Shown here in pieces: positions 53,871 to 63,107 of a DNA stretch of 64,000 nt (position 1 is the first letter of the stretch; every line of letters begins with the position of its first letter). The DNA is from Ensifer sp. LC163. GTDB lineage: Bacteria; Pseudomonadota; Alphaproteobacteria; Rhizobiales; Rhizobiaceae. The stretch spans positions 124,001 through 188,000 of the forward strand of contig NZ_MBSS01000067.1 in assembly GCF_001695855.1 (NCBI RefSeq), in the 5' to 3' direction. Under the pieces are notes generated by a model. The model saw nothing but the letters and a program-made list of their open reading frames with translations, made no database searches and had not been told where the DNA came from. The position numbers were made by a program, and so were the translations under genes.

Positions 53871-54740
53871 CTACGCAGACGATTCGTCCGCAAGTTCCAC
53901 AACAAGGCCGTCCGACGCGATCGTCAAGGCACCAGCCCAGCTTTTGCGCGTGGCCGCGGTCCAATGAGCCTCGCCGATCTCCGGGTCGTCGGCCGGAATG
54001 AGATGATGCAGCACCAGCCGGCCGACGCCAGCGGCCGTGGCAATCGCGCCAGCTTCTTCGGCAAAGCTGTGGCTTGCAAGCAGATGTTCCTTCAGCCGGG
54101 AACCATTGCCGGTGCGCGCCACCAGGCGGTCGACACCCTCTGCCAGCATCGCCTCGTGTACGAGAATGTCCGCACCGCTGGCAAAATCGGCGAGCGGTGG
54201 GAAATAGGCAGTGTCGGCCGAAAACACCACGCTCCCCTCCGCATGGTCGAACCTGAGCGCGAAACAATCGGTCACCGGCGGATGATCGACGCGCAGCGCG
54301 GATACCGTCAGGCCGTTTTCGGACAAAACCTCGCCCTCGGTAAATTCGACGATGTCGACAAGTTCGCGCAGATCAGGCCTGCCCTCGTCGACGATGCGGA
54401 TATCGATGTCGTATTTCATCGCCTGCAGAAAGCCGTGCCAGTAATCGCGTGTCCCAGGTGGGCCGAAGGCGCGCACCACGGTCGCAAGACCGGCGGTCCA
54501 TGCAGTGTGGATCAGCGGTCCGAGCTCGAGCACGTGATCGGAATGCAGATGGGTAATGAAGATCAGATCCAGCGCCTTGAGGCTGACGCCGGCGTTGGTT
54601 AGCCCCCGGGTGACACCGAGGCCGCAGTCGACGACAACAGGGCGGCCGCCGATCTCAAGCAGGGACGAGGTCGGCGAAGGGCCGCCCGGACGGATTGCCG
54701 GACCACCCTTGCTGCCGAGCAGAACCAGGCGTGCGCTCAA
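53871..54740 (-). CDS. Metallo-beta-lactamase-fold hydrolase within the homogentisate operon
   Basis: This protein of about 289 residues has the MBL motifs [14 protein letters not shown] (HxHxDH), [24 protein letters not shown] and the terminal [11 protein letters not shown]. It resembles the RNase Z/arylsulfatase-like branch. The N-terminus [16 protein letters not shown] is typical of this branch. TTG at 54740 overlaps the hmgA stop (TTGA) and is preferred over upstream ATG codons lying inside hmgA. None of the standard homogentisate steps needs an MBL enzyme. A lactonase or thioesterase role in clearing a side product is conceivable but unproven. Confidence 0.85.
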   Translation of the reverse strand: MSARLVLLGSKGGPAIRPGGPSPTSSLLEIGGRPVVVDCGLGVTRGLTNAGVSLKALDLIFITHLHSDHVLELGPLIHTAWTAGLATVVRAFGPPGTRDYWHGFLQAMKYDIDIRIVDEGRPDLRELVDIVEFTEGEVLSENGLTVSALRVDHPPVTDCFALRFDHAEGSVVFSADTAYFPPLADFASGADILVHEAMLAEGVDRLVARTGNGSRLKEHLLASHSFAEEAGAIATAAGVGRLVLHHLIPADDPEIGEAHWTAATRKSWAGALTIASDGLVVELADESSA

Positions 54741-56104
54741 GACCAGTCGCCTTCCGGCGTGCCGTTGAAGCGCTTTTTCAGATCGGTCCAGCAATCGATA
54801 TAATTATCCTGCAACGTCTCCAGTTCGGCGGCGAAGCGGGTCAGTTGCTGCGGGAAGCGGGTCTCGAACATGAAGGCCATCGTATGATCGAGCTTCACCG
54901 GTTTCAACTCGCCGTTTGTCGCCTTGTCGTAGCCCGACGCATCCGGCCCGTGGGCCAGCATCATGTTGTGCAGGCTCATGCCGCCCGGCACGAAGCCTTC
55001 CTCCTTGGCGTCATAGCGGCCATAGATCAGGCCCATGAACTCGCTCATGATGTTGCGGTGATACCAGGGCGGCCGGAAGGTGTGCTCGGCCACGAGCCAG
55101 CGTGGCGGGAAGATGACGAAGTCGACATTCGCCGTTCCCTCTTCGCCCGACGGCGCGGTGAGTACGGTAAAGATCGACGGATCGGGATGGTCGAACAGGA
55201 TCGCGCCGACCGGCGAGAAGGTCCTGAGGTCGTATTTATAGGGCGCGTAATTGCCATGCCAGGCGATGACGTCGAGCGGCGAATGGCCGATCTCGGTCAC
55301 GTGGAATGCGCCGCACCACTTCACATGCACGCGGCAGGGCGTTTCCTTCTCTTCGTAAGCCGCAACCGGCGTCTTGAAGTCGCGCGGATTGGCAAGGCAG
55401 TTGGCGCCGATCGGACCTCGGTCGGGCAGAGTGAACTTGGCGCCGTAGTTTTCGCAGATATAGCCGCGCCAGACCTTTTCCTCGCCGAGCCTCGTGACCT
55501 TGAACATCGTGCCGCGCGGCACCAGGCAGATTTCCGAAGGCTCGACATCCATCTTGCCGAGCTCGGTGAAGACCTGGATGGCGCCGCATTCCGGCACGAT
55601 CAGCAGCTCGCCATCGGCATTGAAGAAATAGTCGTCGACCATATCGGCATTGAAGGCATAGGCGTGGGCCGCCATGCCGCCCTGCGTCAGCGCGTCGCCC
55701 GCCGTCGTCATGGTACGGATGCCTTCGAGGAAGTTGAGCTTTTCCGAAGGCGCCGGTAGCGGCCCCCAGCGCAACTGCCCGAGCGCCAGCGAATGATCGG
55801 CCACATGCGGCGCTGTCTTCCAGTGCGGATAGTCGATCTTCTGGAAGCGGCCGGTATGGCGCACACTCGGACGAATGCGGTAAAGCCAGGAGCGCTCGTT
55901 GGTGCCGCGCGGCGCGGTGAACGGCGAACCGGAGAGCTGTTCGGCATAAAGGCCGTAGGCGCATTTCTGCGGGCTGTTCTGGCCCTGCGGCAAGGCGCCG
56001 GCCAAGCTTTCAGTCTCGAAATCGTTGCCGAATCCCGGCATGTAATCAAGCGCATGATCCGCGGCCGACCCGGCGCCCGCCTGCTTCTGTGCCTTGTCCA
56101 ACAT
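54737..56104 (-). CDS. hmgA: Homogentisate 1,2-dioxygenase
   Basis: This 455-residue non-heme iron enzyme opens the ring of homogentisate to maleylacetoacetate. [19 protein letters not shown] is the conserved N-terminus. [31 protein letters not shown] and [20 protein letters not shown] hold the iron-ligand His and Glu residues, and [19 protein letters not shown] the final His. AGGAGG six bases before ATG 56104 fixes the start. It heads hmgA-MBL-fahA-maiA, divergent from the MarR gene with which it probably shares operators. Confidence 0.96.
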   Translation of the reverse strand: MLDKAQKQAGAGSAADHALDYMPGFGNDFETESLAGALPQGQNSPQKCAYGLYAEQLSGSPFTAPRGTNERSWLYRIRPSVRHTGRFQKIDYPHWKTAPHVADHSLALGQLRWGPLPAPSEKLNFLEGIRTMTTAGDALTQGGMAAHAYAFNADMVDDYFFNADGELLIVPECGAIQVFTELGKMDVEPSEICLVPRGTMFKVTRLGEEKVWRGYICENYGAKFTLPDRGPIGANCLANPRDFKTPVAAYEEKETPCRVHVKWCGAFHVTEIGHSPLDVIAWHGNYAPYKYDLRTFSPVGAILFDHPDPSIFTVLTAPSGEEGTANVDFVIFPPRWLVAEHTFRPPWYHRNIMSEFMGLIYGRYDAKEEGFVPGGMSLHNMMLAHGPDASGYDKATNGELKPVKLDHTMAFMFETRFPQQLTRFAAELETLQDNYIDCWTDLKKRFNGTPEGDWS

Positions 56105-56231
56105 GGCTTGAACCTCCTCCTCTGGTGCCTGCCCCACCGACGATCACGGCTGATCCCGGAAGGCCACGGCACGTTCGATGCGTTTGGGCGCCGCCTGTGT
56201 CCGGGTGGACGGTGGCGCGCTGCCGGCCTAT

Positions 56232-56249
56232 TAGTTGCAATCGTAACTA
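56232..56249. promoter_or_regulatory. Candidate MarR operator between hmgA and hmgR-like gene
   Basis: TAGTT and AACTA arms (seven-base arms with one mismatch) make an 18-bp inverted repeat 22 nt before the regulator start. The half-site GTAACTATC repeats directly at 56243-56251 and 56258-56266. Confidence 0.5.
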
Positions 56250-56270
56250 TCGATTTTGTAACTATCAAGG

Positions 56271-56747
56271 ATGGCACAGATGGCCGCCGAAGGCTTCGAG
56301 CTCAATGCGTTCCTGCCCTACAGACTGAACCGCGCCGCCGAGTTCGTCGCCGTGCGCTTCGCTGCCGAATACAAGGCGCGCTACCAGCTGACTCGCCCGG
56401 AGTGGCGCACGCTGGCGGCCCTTGGAAGCTCGGCTTGCGCCATGACGGCAACGGAAGTCGGTACCCATTCGGCGATGCACAAGACCAAGGTCAGCCGCGC
56501 CGTCTCGGCGCTGGAGGAGCGGCGCTGGCTGAAGCGCAGCGAGGACGAAGGCGACCGCCGGCTGGAGCATCTGGAGCTGACGAAGGCCGGCCGGCGGGCC
56601 TATGGCGAACTCACGGACCTGGCGAGCGCCTACCAGGCGCAACTGGACGAACTGATCGGCGCCAGTGGCCTGCAGGCGCTCTGCGCCGGCCTTGAAGCGA
56701 TCGAGCGGGCGATCGACAGGGCCGAGGAGCGCCCTTCCCGCACATAA
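56271..56747 (+). CDS. hmgR: MarR-family regulator, probably of homogentisate catabolism
   Basis: This 158-residue winged-helix protein has FLPYRLNRAAEFVAVRFA, RPEWRTLAALG, TATEVGTHSAMHKTKVSRAV and LEERRWLKRSEDEGDRRLEH, the MarR recognition helix and wing. It is divergent from hmgA, the place usual for a homogentisate-pathway repressor. The gene name is assigned from context. Either ATG 56271 (MAQMAAEG) or 56280 could start it; AAGGATGG is weak. The ligand is probably a pathway intermediate. Confidence 0.85.
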   Translation: MAQMAAEGFELNAFLPYRLNRAAEFVAVRFAAEYKARYQLTRPEWRTLAALGSSACAMTATEVGTHSAMHKTKVSRAVSALEERRWLKRSEDEGDRRLEHLELTKAGRRAYGELTDLASAYQAQLDELIGASGLQALCAGLEAIERAIDRAEERPSRT

Positions 56748-56750
56748 ACT

Positions 56751-57230
56751 TCAGCCCTTCATGCGTTCCGGGATCGGCACCCCTTCGAAACTCTTCAAGG
56801 TCTCGAGCACGATCGACGTCTTCACATGCTGCACGCTGTCATGCGGCAGCAGCACATCGTTGACGAAGCGCGAAAGGCCGGCAAGGTCGGGTGTCACCAC
56901 GCGCAGGTGGTAGTCCATTTCCCCGGTCAGCGCGTAGGCCTCCAGAACTTCGGGCAAGCCCGAGATCAGCTTGCCGAAGCGCTTGGCGTTGTCGCGGTTG
57001 TGGGTGGCGAGTGTCACCGAAATCACCACCATCAGGTCGAGCCCGAGCTTCTGCCGGTCGATCTGCGCCTGATAGCCCGTAATGTAGCCCTCCGCCTCCA
57101 GGCGAGTGCGGCGGCGCGAGCATTGCGAAGGCGAAAGCGCGATGCGCTCCGATAGCTCGTTATTGGTAAGATGTCCGTCACGCTGCAGTTCGCTGAGGAT
57201 CTTGAGGTCGAACCCGTCAAGCTGCTCCAT
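56751..57230 (-). CDS. Lrp/AsnC-family regulator
   Basis: This 159-residue protein has the AsnC helix-turn-helix (LDGFDLKILSELQRDGHLT, LSERIALSPSQCSRRRTRLE) and the C-terminal RAM ligand domain (GYQAQIDRQKLGLDLMVVIS, TGEMDYHLRVVTPDLAGL). Its stop is one base from the convergent MarR-gene region. It is divergent from hppD, so it likely activates hppD in response to tyrosine, phenylalanine or their ketoacids. It is also a candidate bkd regulator, since Lrp-type BkdR commonly flanks bkd operons, but bkd lies more than 7 kb away. Confidence 0.92.
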   Translation of the reverse strand: MEQLDGFDLKILSELQRDGHLTNNELSERIALSPSQCSRRRTRLEAEGYITGYQAQIDRQKLGLDLMVVISVTLATHNRDNAKRFGKLISGLPEVLEAYALTGEMDYHLRVVTPDLAGLSRFVNDVLLPHDSVQHVKTSIVLETLKSFEGVPIPERMKG

Positions 57231-57254
57231 TCATGCATCCTTATACAATATTTC

Positions 57255-57267
57255 GCACGTTTCGTGC
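57255..57267. promoter_or_regulatory. GCACG-TTT-CGTGC palindrome between the Lrp gene and hppD
   Basis: A perfect five-base inverted repeat with a 3-nt centre lies 25 nt upstream of the Lrp start and in the shared promoter region of hppD. Lrp sites are often 13-15 bp with this layout. Confidence 0.45.
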
Positions 57268-57380
57268 AGCGCCATACGCGAAACGCGCGAGAATACAAGC
57301 ATCATGCATCGGATTTGCGTCATACTCCAGCAAAGTTTGGAGGCCAGAGAAATCTGGAGAACTTGAAGAGGAGACTTCCG

Positions 57381-58493
57381 ATGGGCCCGTTCCCACATGA
57401 CGCCCCGCCCGCAACGATCACGGCGGAAAATCCGGCCGGTACGGATGGCTTCGAATTCGTTGAATTCGCCCATCCGGAGCCGGAGAAGCTCGCCGAGCTC
57501 TTTACCCGCATGGGTTACAGCCCTGTCGCGAGGCACAGAACCAAGAACATCACCGTTTGGCGACAGGGCGACATCAATTACATCCTGAATGCCGAGCCGG
57601 GCTCGCATGCCATGCGCTTCGTCGACGAGCACGGCCCCTGCGCCCCGTCGATGGCCTGGCGCGTCGTCGATGCCAAGCATGCTTTCGATCACGCGGTCTC
57701 CAAGGGCGCGATCCCCTATGAAGGCACAGACAAATGTCTCGATGTTCCGGCGATCGTCGGCATCGGTGGATCGATGCTCTATTTCGTCGAAACCTACGGC
57801 GCCAAGGGCTCGGCCTATGAGGCCGAATTCGAATGGACCGGCGAGCGCAATCCGAAGCCGGAAGGCGTCGGCTTCTATTATCTCGACCACCTCACACACA
57901 ACGTCTATCGCGGCAACATGGACAAGTGGTGGGCCTTCTACCGCGAACTGTTCAACTTCACGCAGATCCATTTCTTCGACATTGACGGCCGCATCACCGG
58001 CCTCGTCAGCCGCGCGATCACCTCGCCCTGCGGCAAGATCCGCATTCCGCTGAACGAGTCCAAGGACGACACCAGCCAGATCGAGGAATATCTGCGAAAG
58101 TACAAGGGCGAAGGCATCCAGCACATCGCCGTCGGCACCGAAGGCATCTACGATGCCACCGACAAGCTGTCGGACAATGGTCTGAAGTTCATGCCGGGTC
58201 CGCCGGACACCTACTACGACATGTCGCACGACCGTGTGCACGGCCATGACGAACCGATCGAGCGGATGAAGAAGCACGGCATCCTGATCGACGGCGAAGG
58301 CGTGGTGAACGGCGGCATGACGAAGATCCTGCTGCAGATCTTCTCCAAGACGGTCATCGGGCCGATCTTCTTCGAGTTCATCCAGCGCAAGGGTGACGAA
58401 GGCTTCGGCGAGGGCAATTTCCGCGCCCTGTTCGAATCGATCGAAGCCGACCAGATCCGCCGCGGCGAACTCGGGCCGCAGGCCGCCGAGTAG
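57381..58493 (+). CDS. hppD: 4-Hydroxyphenylpyruvate dioxygenase
   Basis: This 370-residue iron enzyme turns 4-hydroxyphenylpyruvate into homogentisate, feeding hmgA. It has two VOC-type repeats. DGFEFVEFAHPEPEKLAELF opens the first. YLDHLTHNV and GIQHIAVGT supply the two iron-binding histidines, and GFGEGNFRALFESIE the Glu ligand with the conserved C-terminal helix. AAGAGGAGACTT precedes the ATG at 57381. Upstream frame extensions to 57171 run through the Lrp promoter region. It is split from the hmgA operon by the two regulators. Confidence 0.97.
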   Translation: MGPFPHDAPPATITAENPAGTDGFEFVEFAHPEPEKLAELFTRMGYSPVARHRTKNITVWRQGDINYILNAEPGSHAMRFVDEHGPCAPSMAWRVVDAKHAFDHAVSKGAIPYEGTDKCLDVPAIVGIGGSMLYFVETYGAKGSAYEAEFEWTGERNPKPEGVGFYYLDHLTHNVYRGNMDKWWAFYRELFNFTQIHFFDIDGRITGLVSRAITSPCGKIRIPLNESKDDTSQIEEYLRKYKGEGIQHIAVGTEGIYDATDKLSDNGLKFMPGPPDTYYDMSHDRVHGHDEPIERMKKHGILIDGEGVVNGGMTKILLQIFSKTVIGPIFFEFIQRKGDEGFGEGNFRALFESIEADQIRRGELGPQAAE

Positions 58494-58546
58494 CCCGGAC
58501 AGCGCCGCAGCCATTTTTCCGGCGGCGCCATTTTCAATCCTCAGCG

Positions 58547-58577
58547 AAAGCCTCTCGCCCTCCAGCGAGGGGCTTTT
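58547..58577 (+). terminator. Terminator after hppD
   Basis: AAAGCCTCTCG pairs with CGAGGGGCTTT (one G-U pair) around an 8-nt loop, followed by TTCC. It lies between hppD and the convergent GH26-like gene and could serve both directions. Confidence 0.6.
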
Positions 58578-58600
58578 CCATGCCTGGCGGCCATACGCAC

Positions 58601-59569
58601 TCAGTTCGAGGCGTCGTTGACGACGCGCCAGTTCGGCCGACCGAGATCATGCGGCCATTCATGTACGTCCCGATCGTTGAAATAGACGACTTCGACCAGG
58701 TTTGGGAAATCCGGGTCGGGCTGTGTGGCCGTGTCGATCCACGGCTGCATATAGGGTTTCCCGCCCTCCCAACCGAGCTCGGCGACCCAGATCGGCTTGT
58801 TGTATTTGGCCACCAGATCGTAGCCGGGTTTCAGGGCTTGCTTGAAGGTGTGCGGCCCGCCGTATTCGATCGCGTCGAACGGTTCGAGACCGAACACTGA
58901 AAGACCGACGAGATCGACATAGTCGTCGCCCGGATAGTATTCACCAAGGTTCGGCAGGCCTTTCGGCGACCACATCAGCTGCACGTTCGGCACGCGTTTG
59001 CGCACGATATCCATCGCGTGCTTGTAGGCCTTGACGTAGTCCTGCGGCGCCCATCCGGCCCAGGAGAACCGTCCGGACGTGTCTTCCATTTCCTGTCCCC
59101 AGCGCACGATGACCGGGCTCTTCAGCTCGGCGAGCATGCTGGCGATCGCTTCCATATTGGCGTCGTAGTCGCCCCTGAGCGTCCGATCGCGCAGTTGCGC
59201 CGGGGTCAGCTTCCAGTCGAGCGACCACGACCAGGGCTCGATGGTGACCAGCAGCTTGCGCTTGCGCTGAAGCGCGTAGGCGTCCGCCAGGCGCAGCGAT
59301 TCCAGATCCACGTCTTCCCATGGCAGAAACAGGGCCTCTGTCGAGACATCGGTCTGGCCGCCGAAATCGCCGTGCGGATCATAGGCACCGAACCGTGTTC
59401 CGCCGGGATGGATGACGGGGCGCTTGTCGGCTATTGTCTGCGTCTGACCTGCATTTCCATTGGCGGCAAGATCGGCCTTCTCCTGTGCCAACGCGGATAC
59501 GAGGCCTGCGCCGGAACCCAGATGAAGGGCAAGCACAGTGCATAGGGCGAATGCCAATTTGCGTTTCAT
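58601..59569 (-). CDS. Secreted GH26-like glycosidase of the polysaccharide operon
   Basis: This 322-residue protein has a signal peptide (MKRKLAFALCTVLALHLGSG, cleavage near LAQEKA). The TIM-barrel core resembles GH26 beta-mannanases: RFGAYDPHGDFGGQTDVST, LVTIEPWSWSLDW, VIVRWGQEMEDTSGRFSWA (putative acid/base Glu) and PIWVAELGWEGG (putative nucleophile Glu). It probably trims or releases the polysaccharide made by the upstream GT2, as endoglucanase BcsZ does for cellulose; that is inference. GGAGG precedes ATG 59569, which lies one base after the stop of the DUF995-like gene. Confidence 0.85.
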   Translation of the reverse strand: MKRKLAFALCTVLALHLGSGAGLVSALAQEKADLAANGNAGQTQTIADKRPVIHPGGTRFGAYDPHGDFGGQTDVSTEALFLPWEDVDLESLRLADAYALQRKRKLLVTIEPWSWSLDWKLTPAQLRDRTLRGDYDANMEAIASMLAELKSPVIVRWGQEMEDTSGRFSWAGWAPQDYVKAYKHAMDIVRKRVPNVQLMWSPKGLPNLGEYYPGDDYVDLVGLSVFGLEPFDAIEYGGPHTFKQALKPGYDLVAKYNKPIWVAELGWEGGKPYMQPWIDTATQPDPDFPNLVEVVYFNDRDVHEWPHDLGRPNWRVVNDASN

Positions 59570-59570
59570 G

Positions 59571-60110
59571 TCATCCTCCAGTGGCGTTGCGACCGCCCTT
59601 CTTGACCCGGAATTGGTCCTTGAGGCGTAACGCCTTTTCCGTGATCTCGTCGGAAGCGACGAGTTTCCTGTATTCGTCGCCAGGCTTCGGTTTGGCATGT
59701 TTGAAGACGTACCACTCGCCATTCGGCACGCGGCGCTGGTAGATCGTGTCTCCGATCTTGCTGTGTCCGAAGCAGGTGCGGGCCGCGCCGGAGCCGTCGG
59801 CCGCCGTCCACCTTGCCTGCATGCACATCATGCCAAGGTCGCTGACATACCAGTTGCCTTCCGCAAACGAGCGTTTGCCTTGGTTGTCGACGAAAGCGAC
59901 CAGTTTCCTGTCGTGCGCGGTAAAGCGAGCGCCGCCCGTCGGCCATTGCCAGGTCTTGTTCCGGTAGAGGGAATAGACCTCGTAGGCGCTCAAGGGGATC
60001 GGCTTGATCTCCATTTTCGCCCTGGCCGGTTGTGCGCCCGTATAGGCCGCAAAGGCTGCGAGCGGCAGCAGAAGCGGCAGAAGCAATACATTCATGGACC
60101 GTTTCATCAC
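59571..60110 (-). CDS. Exported DUF995-like protein
   Basis: This 179-residue protein has a signal peptide (SMNVLLLPLLLPLAAFAAYT, cleavage near ARAKME). The mature part has SAYEVYSLYRNKTWQWPTGG, RFTAHDRKLVAFVD, EGNWYVSDLGMMCMQARW and CFGHSKIGDTIYQR, which I recognise as DUF995-like, a family mostly from rhizobia and relatives. Two cysteines could pair. Its function is unknown. It is placed between the GT2 synthase and the GH26-like gene and is coupled to the latter, so a periplasmic or surface role in the same polysaccharide pathway is likely. Confidence 0.8.
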   Translation of the reverse strand: MMKRSMNVLLLPLLLPLAAFAAYTGAQPARAKMEIKPIPLSAYEVYSLYRNKTWQWPTGGARFTAHDRKLVAFVDNQGKRSFAEGNWYVSDLGMMCMQARWTAADGSGAARTCFGHSKIGDTIYQRRVPNGEWYVFKHAKPKPGDEYRKLVASDEITEKALRLKDQFRVKKGGRNATGG

Positions 60111-60166
60111 TTTTTCTCCTCGCTTGAGGGCCGTTTGCGGTGCGAGGGGCCTGCGGCATGCTGCGC

Positions 60167-62126
60167 TTACAGCGATGCCTGAAGCCGACCGACCTTGCTG
60201 GTAACCCTCGTCTCACGTGCCTCCGGCAAGCCGGAGCCTTTCCGCAGCCCGTCTGTCGCGGACGGCGAAAATCCTTTCCATTTCAAACGAAACCGCACGA
60301 TCCTGAGGTCCGACCCGCCCTGCCCGGCACCGGCGACCGAAAACTTCGCTTCGGTCAGCCCGACGAACCAGAGCCCCTGCGACAGCGCTTCGGCGGCCTC
60401 AGCGCCATGGCGGATGGCCGACTGCCCCGACAGCACCGAGATAACCACGAGGCAGCCACCGGTCAGCGCCGTCATTGCCGTGCGCGGAACGAGCGCAAGG
60501 CGGTTTTCGCGCGCGTGCTGGACATGGATGGTGGCAGCGAGCCCCGCATAGATCAGGGCGTTGATACCGGCAAAGATGTAGAAGCCGCGCGCCGTCCCGG
60601 CGTCGGAGACGAGCCAAAGCGCAAGGGCAGAGCCGAGCGAAAGCACGAGATAGGGCATCGTGACGCGCAGCGGCAAGGGCGCCGCCGGCCCGGTTGCCCT
60701 TGGGCGTGATGCGGAAGTCGACGAAGGAACCGCTGATGTGATCGCGCAACGCCGCCGCGCAACCGAGCAGCGACCACGGCCAGCGGGCAAAGAGAAACAG
60801 CATGCCCTCCCAGCTGAGCACCCGCGCATCATGCGGGCGGAACGTGCCGGTCGAGCGCCAGAAATAGGCAAGCGCGACCAGAACCAGCGACAATGGCGCA
60901 AAATGCAGCACGAAGTCGGGATAGGTGGCGGCAACGAAGCTGCGTCCCATGACGAGCGCCATGATCGGCATGACGAACATCAGCGCCATAAACAGAGAAA
61001 ACAGCGGATACCAGAGCTGCGAGAAGACGAACTGGAACTTCAGCCGCATCGGCAGCCGCGGCACATAGATCGGCGAATACTTGAGCAGGATCGTCATAAG
61101 GCTGCGCGACCACTGGAATTCCTGGATGACGAGATCCGCAAAAGTGGCGGGCCCGTCGCCATGGGCGATCGCATGCAGGGCATGCACGCCCTTCCAGCCG
61201 CCGGCGTTCATCAGGAGCGTCGTCGAATGGTCTTCGGCGAGCTCCGGCCCCAGACCGCCGACCTGCTTCAGCGCTTTGGTCCGGACCGCATAATGCGAGC
61301 CGATGCAAAGCGGCGCCCAGCCGTTGTTGTAGCCCGCCTGCAAGGAGCCGTGGAGGCTAGCTTCGGCGTGAAGGCGACCACGTGCCGACCAGCTACGCCG
61401 CGCGTTGGCATCACAGATGCTCGGCGCCGAGACATAACCGACTTTCGGGTCGTTGAACGGCCGCAGTACCTCGACGAGATAGGTCGGCTCGGGCACGTGA
61501 TCGGCGTCGAACTGCGCGACGAAATCGTAACGGTCGTAACCGTAGTGGTCGTAGAAATAGGCGAGGTTTCCCTCCTTGCAACGGGCGCGCCGCGGCCAGG
61601 TGGCGCGATGATAGTCTGCCACCCCCTTGCGCGTCGAAATGAACACGCCCTGCCGCGCGCACCAGTCGATCGTCTCGGGCGACGGATCCTCGTCCGCCAG
61701 CCATACGTCGTAGTCGCAGCCGATCTGGTCGAGCATCGCCAGCAGCGTCTTGCGGACGACAGCGAAAGGCTCCGACGGCGTCTTGGTCACCACCATGGCG
61801 ATCCGGCCGGGCGGGATGGCCCGGCCGCTCTTTCCGACGACCTTGGCGCCTGCGAAGATGAAGATGAAATAGGCGGGCAGCAGCGTGATCCAGCCAACCA
61901 CGATCGTAATCATGACGTAGGATGGCCAATCGTTGACATGGGCTGGGTCGAGCCACCAGGCCCAGAAAAACAGGAATGCCGCCACCCAGGCTGCGATGCC
62001 GAAGCCGTTCACAATCCGCATGCGTGTCGAAAAGAGCGCGACGAGCCTAACCGGGGCATCGCTTGCCGGCGCCGCCGTCAACGCGGCGCTACCGGCGGGA
62101 TGGGCAGATGAGATCTTGCTCGTCAT
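60167..62126 (-). pseudogene. Cellulose-synthase-like GT2 glycosyltransferase with a frameshift
   Basis: The first frame (62126 to about 60696, 477 residues) has two N-terminal helices, AIPPGRIAMVVTKTPSEPF, the GT2 motifs WLADEDPSPETID and QFDADHVPEP, the AEDHST region and QWSRSL (a QxxRW variant), then several membrane helices. Near 60694-60696 the frame breaks just after ITPKG. Skipping one base in GGCAACC continues it as TGPAAPLPLRVTMPYLVLSL in another frame to the stop at 60167, giving 652 residues in total, a normal length. All catalytic motifs precede the break; the lost part is the last membrane helices. The cause could be mutation or a base-call error. It overlaps the epimerase gene by four bases (ATGA). 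Confidence 0.82.
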
Positions 62127-63106
62127 GACCGCACCTCCAGCCCGAAACCGGGGGCAGCCGTTCTGATGATGGTTGCGATATCGGACAGCGACGGCCGGAA
62201 CCTGAGCGTCTGGCGTGCCCAGGCGGTGTCGGCATAAAGCACGGGCGGATCGCCGGCGCGGCGCGCCAGGAGCTGCACCGGGACCCGCCTGCGGGTGACA
62301 TGGTGGATGGCATCAATCACCTGCTTGACGGACGTGCCGTGGCCCGAACCGAGATTGGCCTTGAGCGGGTCGCCGCCGTTACGCAGGTGGTCGACGGCGG
62401 CAACATGCGCCTCAGCCAAGTCCATGACGTGAATGTAGTCGCGGATGCAGGTGCCGTCGGGCGTGTCGTAGTCGTCACCGAAGACGTCGAGCCTGTCGAG
62501 CCGGCCGGCTGCGGCCATCAATGCCCGCGGGATCAGGTGGGTCTCCGGGTCGTGCCGCTCGGTCAACTGCCCATCGGGATCGGCACCGGCAGCATTGAAG
62601 TAGCGCAAGGCGACGGAGCGGAACCCGTAGGCCCGGGCATAGTCGCCAAGCATCAGCTCGACCATCAGTTTCGTGCGGCCGTAAGGATTGACCGGAAGCT
62701 GGATCGTATCCTCGGTGATCGGCAACCGCGGCGGCACGCCATAGGTCGCGCAGGTGCTGGAAAAGACGATGCGCGCCAGCCCCGCCTGCCGGCAGGCCTC
62801 CAGCAAGGAAACGCTACCGACGACATTGTTGCGATAGCACTTTCCGGGATCCTCTACCGATTCTCCGACATAGGCGGAGGCGGCGAAGTGAATCAGGCAC
62901 TCGGGCTTGAAGGTCTGGATCGCCTCCATGATCCGTCCCGTGTCTTCGAGCCCGCCCTCGACCAGCGGCCCCCAGCGGACATTGGTCCGGTGTCCCGTCG
63001 ACAGATTGTCGTAGACGACCGGCAGGATGCCGGCCTCAGCGAGGCGTTTGCAGGTATGGCTGCCTATGAAGCCGGCTCCGCCGGTGACAAGAACGACGCG
63101 CGACAT
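62123..63106 (-). CDS. GalE-like NAD-dependent epimerase (UDP-glucose or UDP-xylose 4-epimerase)
   Basis: This 327-residue short-chain dehydrogenase has the NAD motif VLVTGGAGFIGSHTCKRL, the serine SSTCATYG and the YxxxK pair in NPYGRTK, with RYFNAAGADPDG and IRDYIHVMDLAEAHV typical of UDP-hexose 4-epimerases. It is coupled to a UDP-glucuronate decarboxylase gene (one base gap) and the GT2 (overlap). In S. meliloti an enzyme pair of this type makes UDP-xylose then UDP-arabinose (Uxs and Uxe), so UDP-xylose 4-epimerase is at least as likely as GalE/ExoB. The start MSRVVLVTGG at 63106 is the family start. Confidence 0.88.
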   Translation of the reverse strand: MSRVVLVTGGAGFIGSHTCKRLAEAGILPVVYDNLSTGHRTNVRWGPLVEGGLEDTGRIMEAIQTFKPECLIHFAASAYVGESVEDPGKCYRNNVVGSVSLLEACRQAGLARIVFSSTCATYGVPPRLPITEDTIQLPVNPYGRTKLMVELMLGDYARAYGFRSVALRYFNAAGADPDGQLTERHDPETHLIPRALMAAAGRLDRLDVFGDDYDTPDGTCIRDYIHVMDLAEAHVAAVDHLRNGGDPLKANLGSGHGTSVKQVIDAIHHVTRRRVPVQLLARRAGDPPVLYADTAWARQTLRFRPSLSDIATIIRTAAPGFGLEVRS

Positions 63107-63107
63107 A

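Noticed and set aside
60660-62111. 483-codon plus-strand frame opposite the GT2 gene
   Set aside because: Composition is typical of an antisense shadow. The minus strand has the GT2 motifs and membrane helices.
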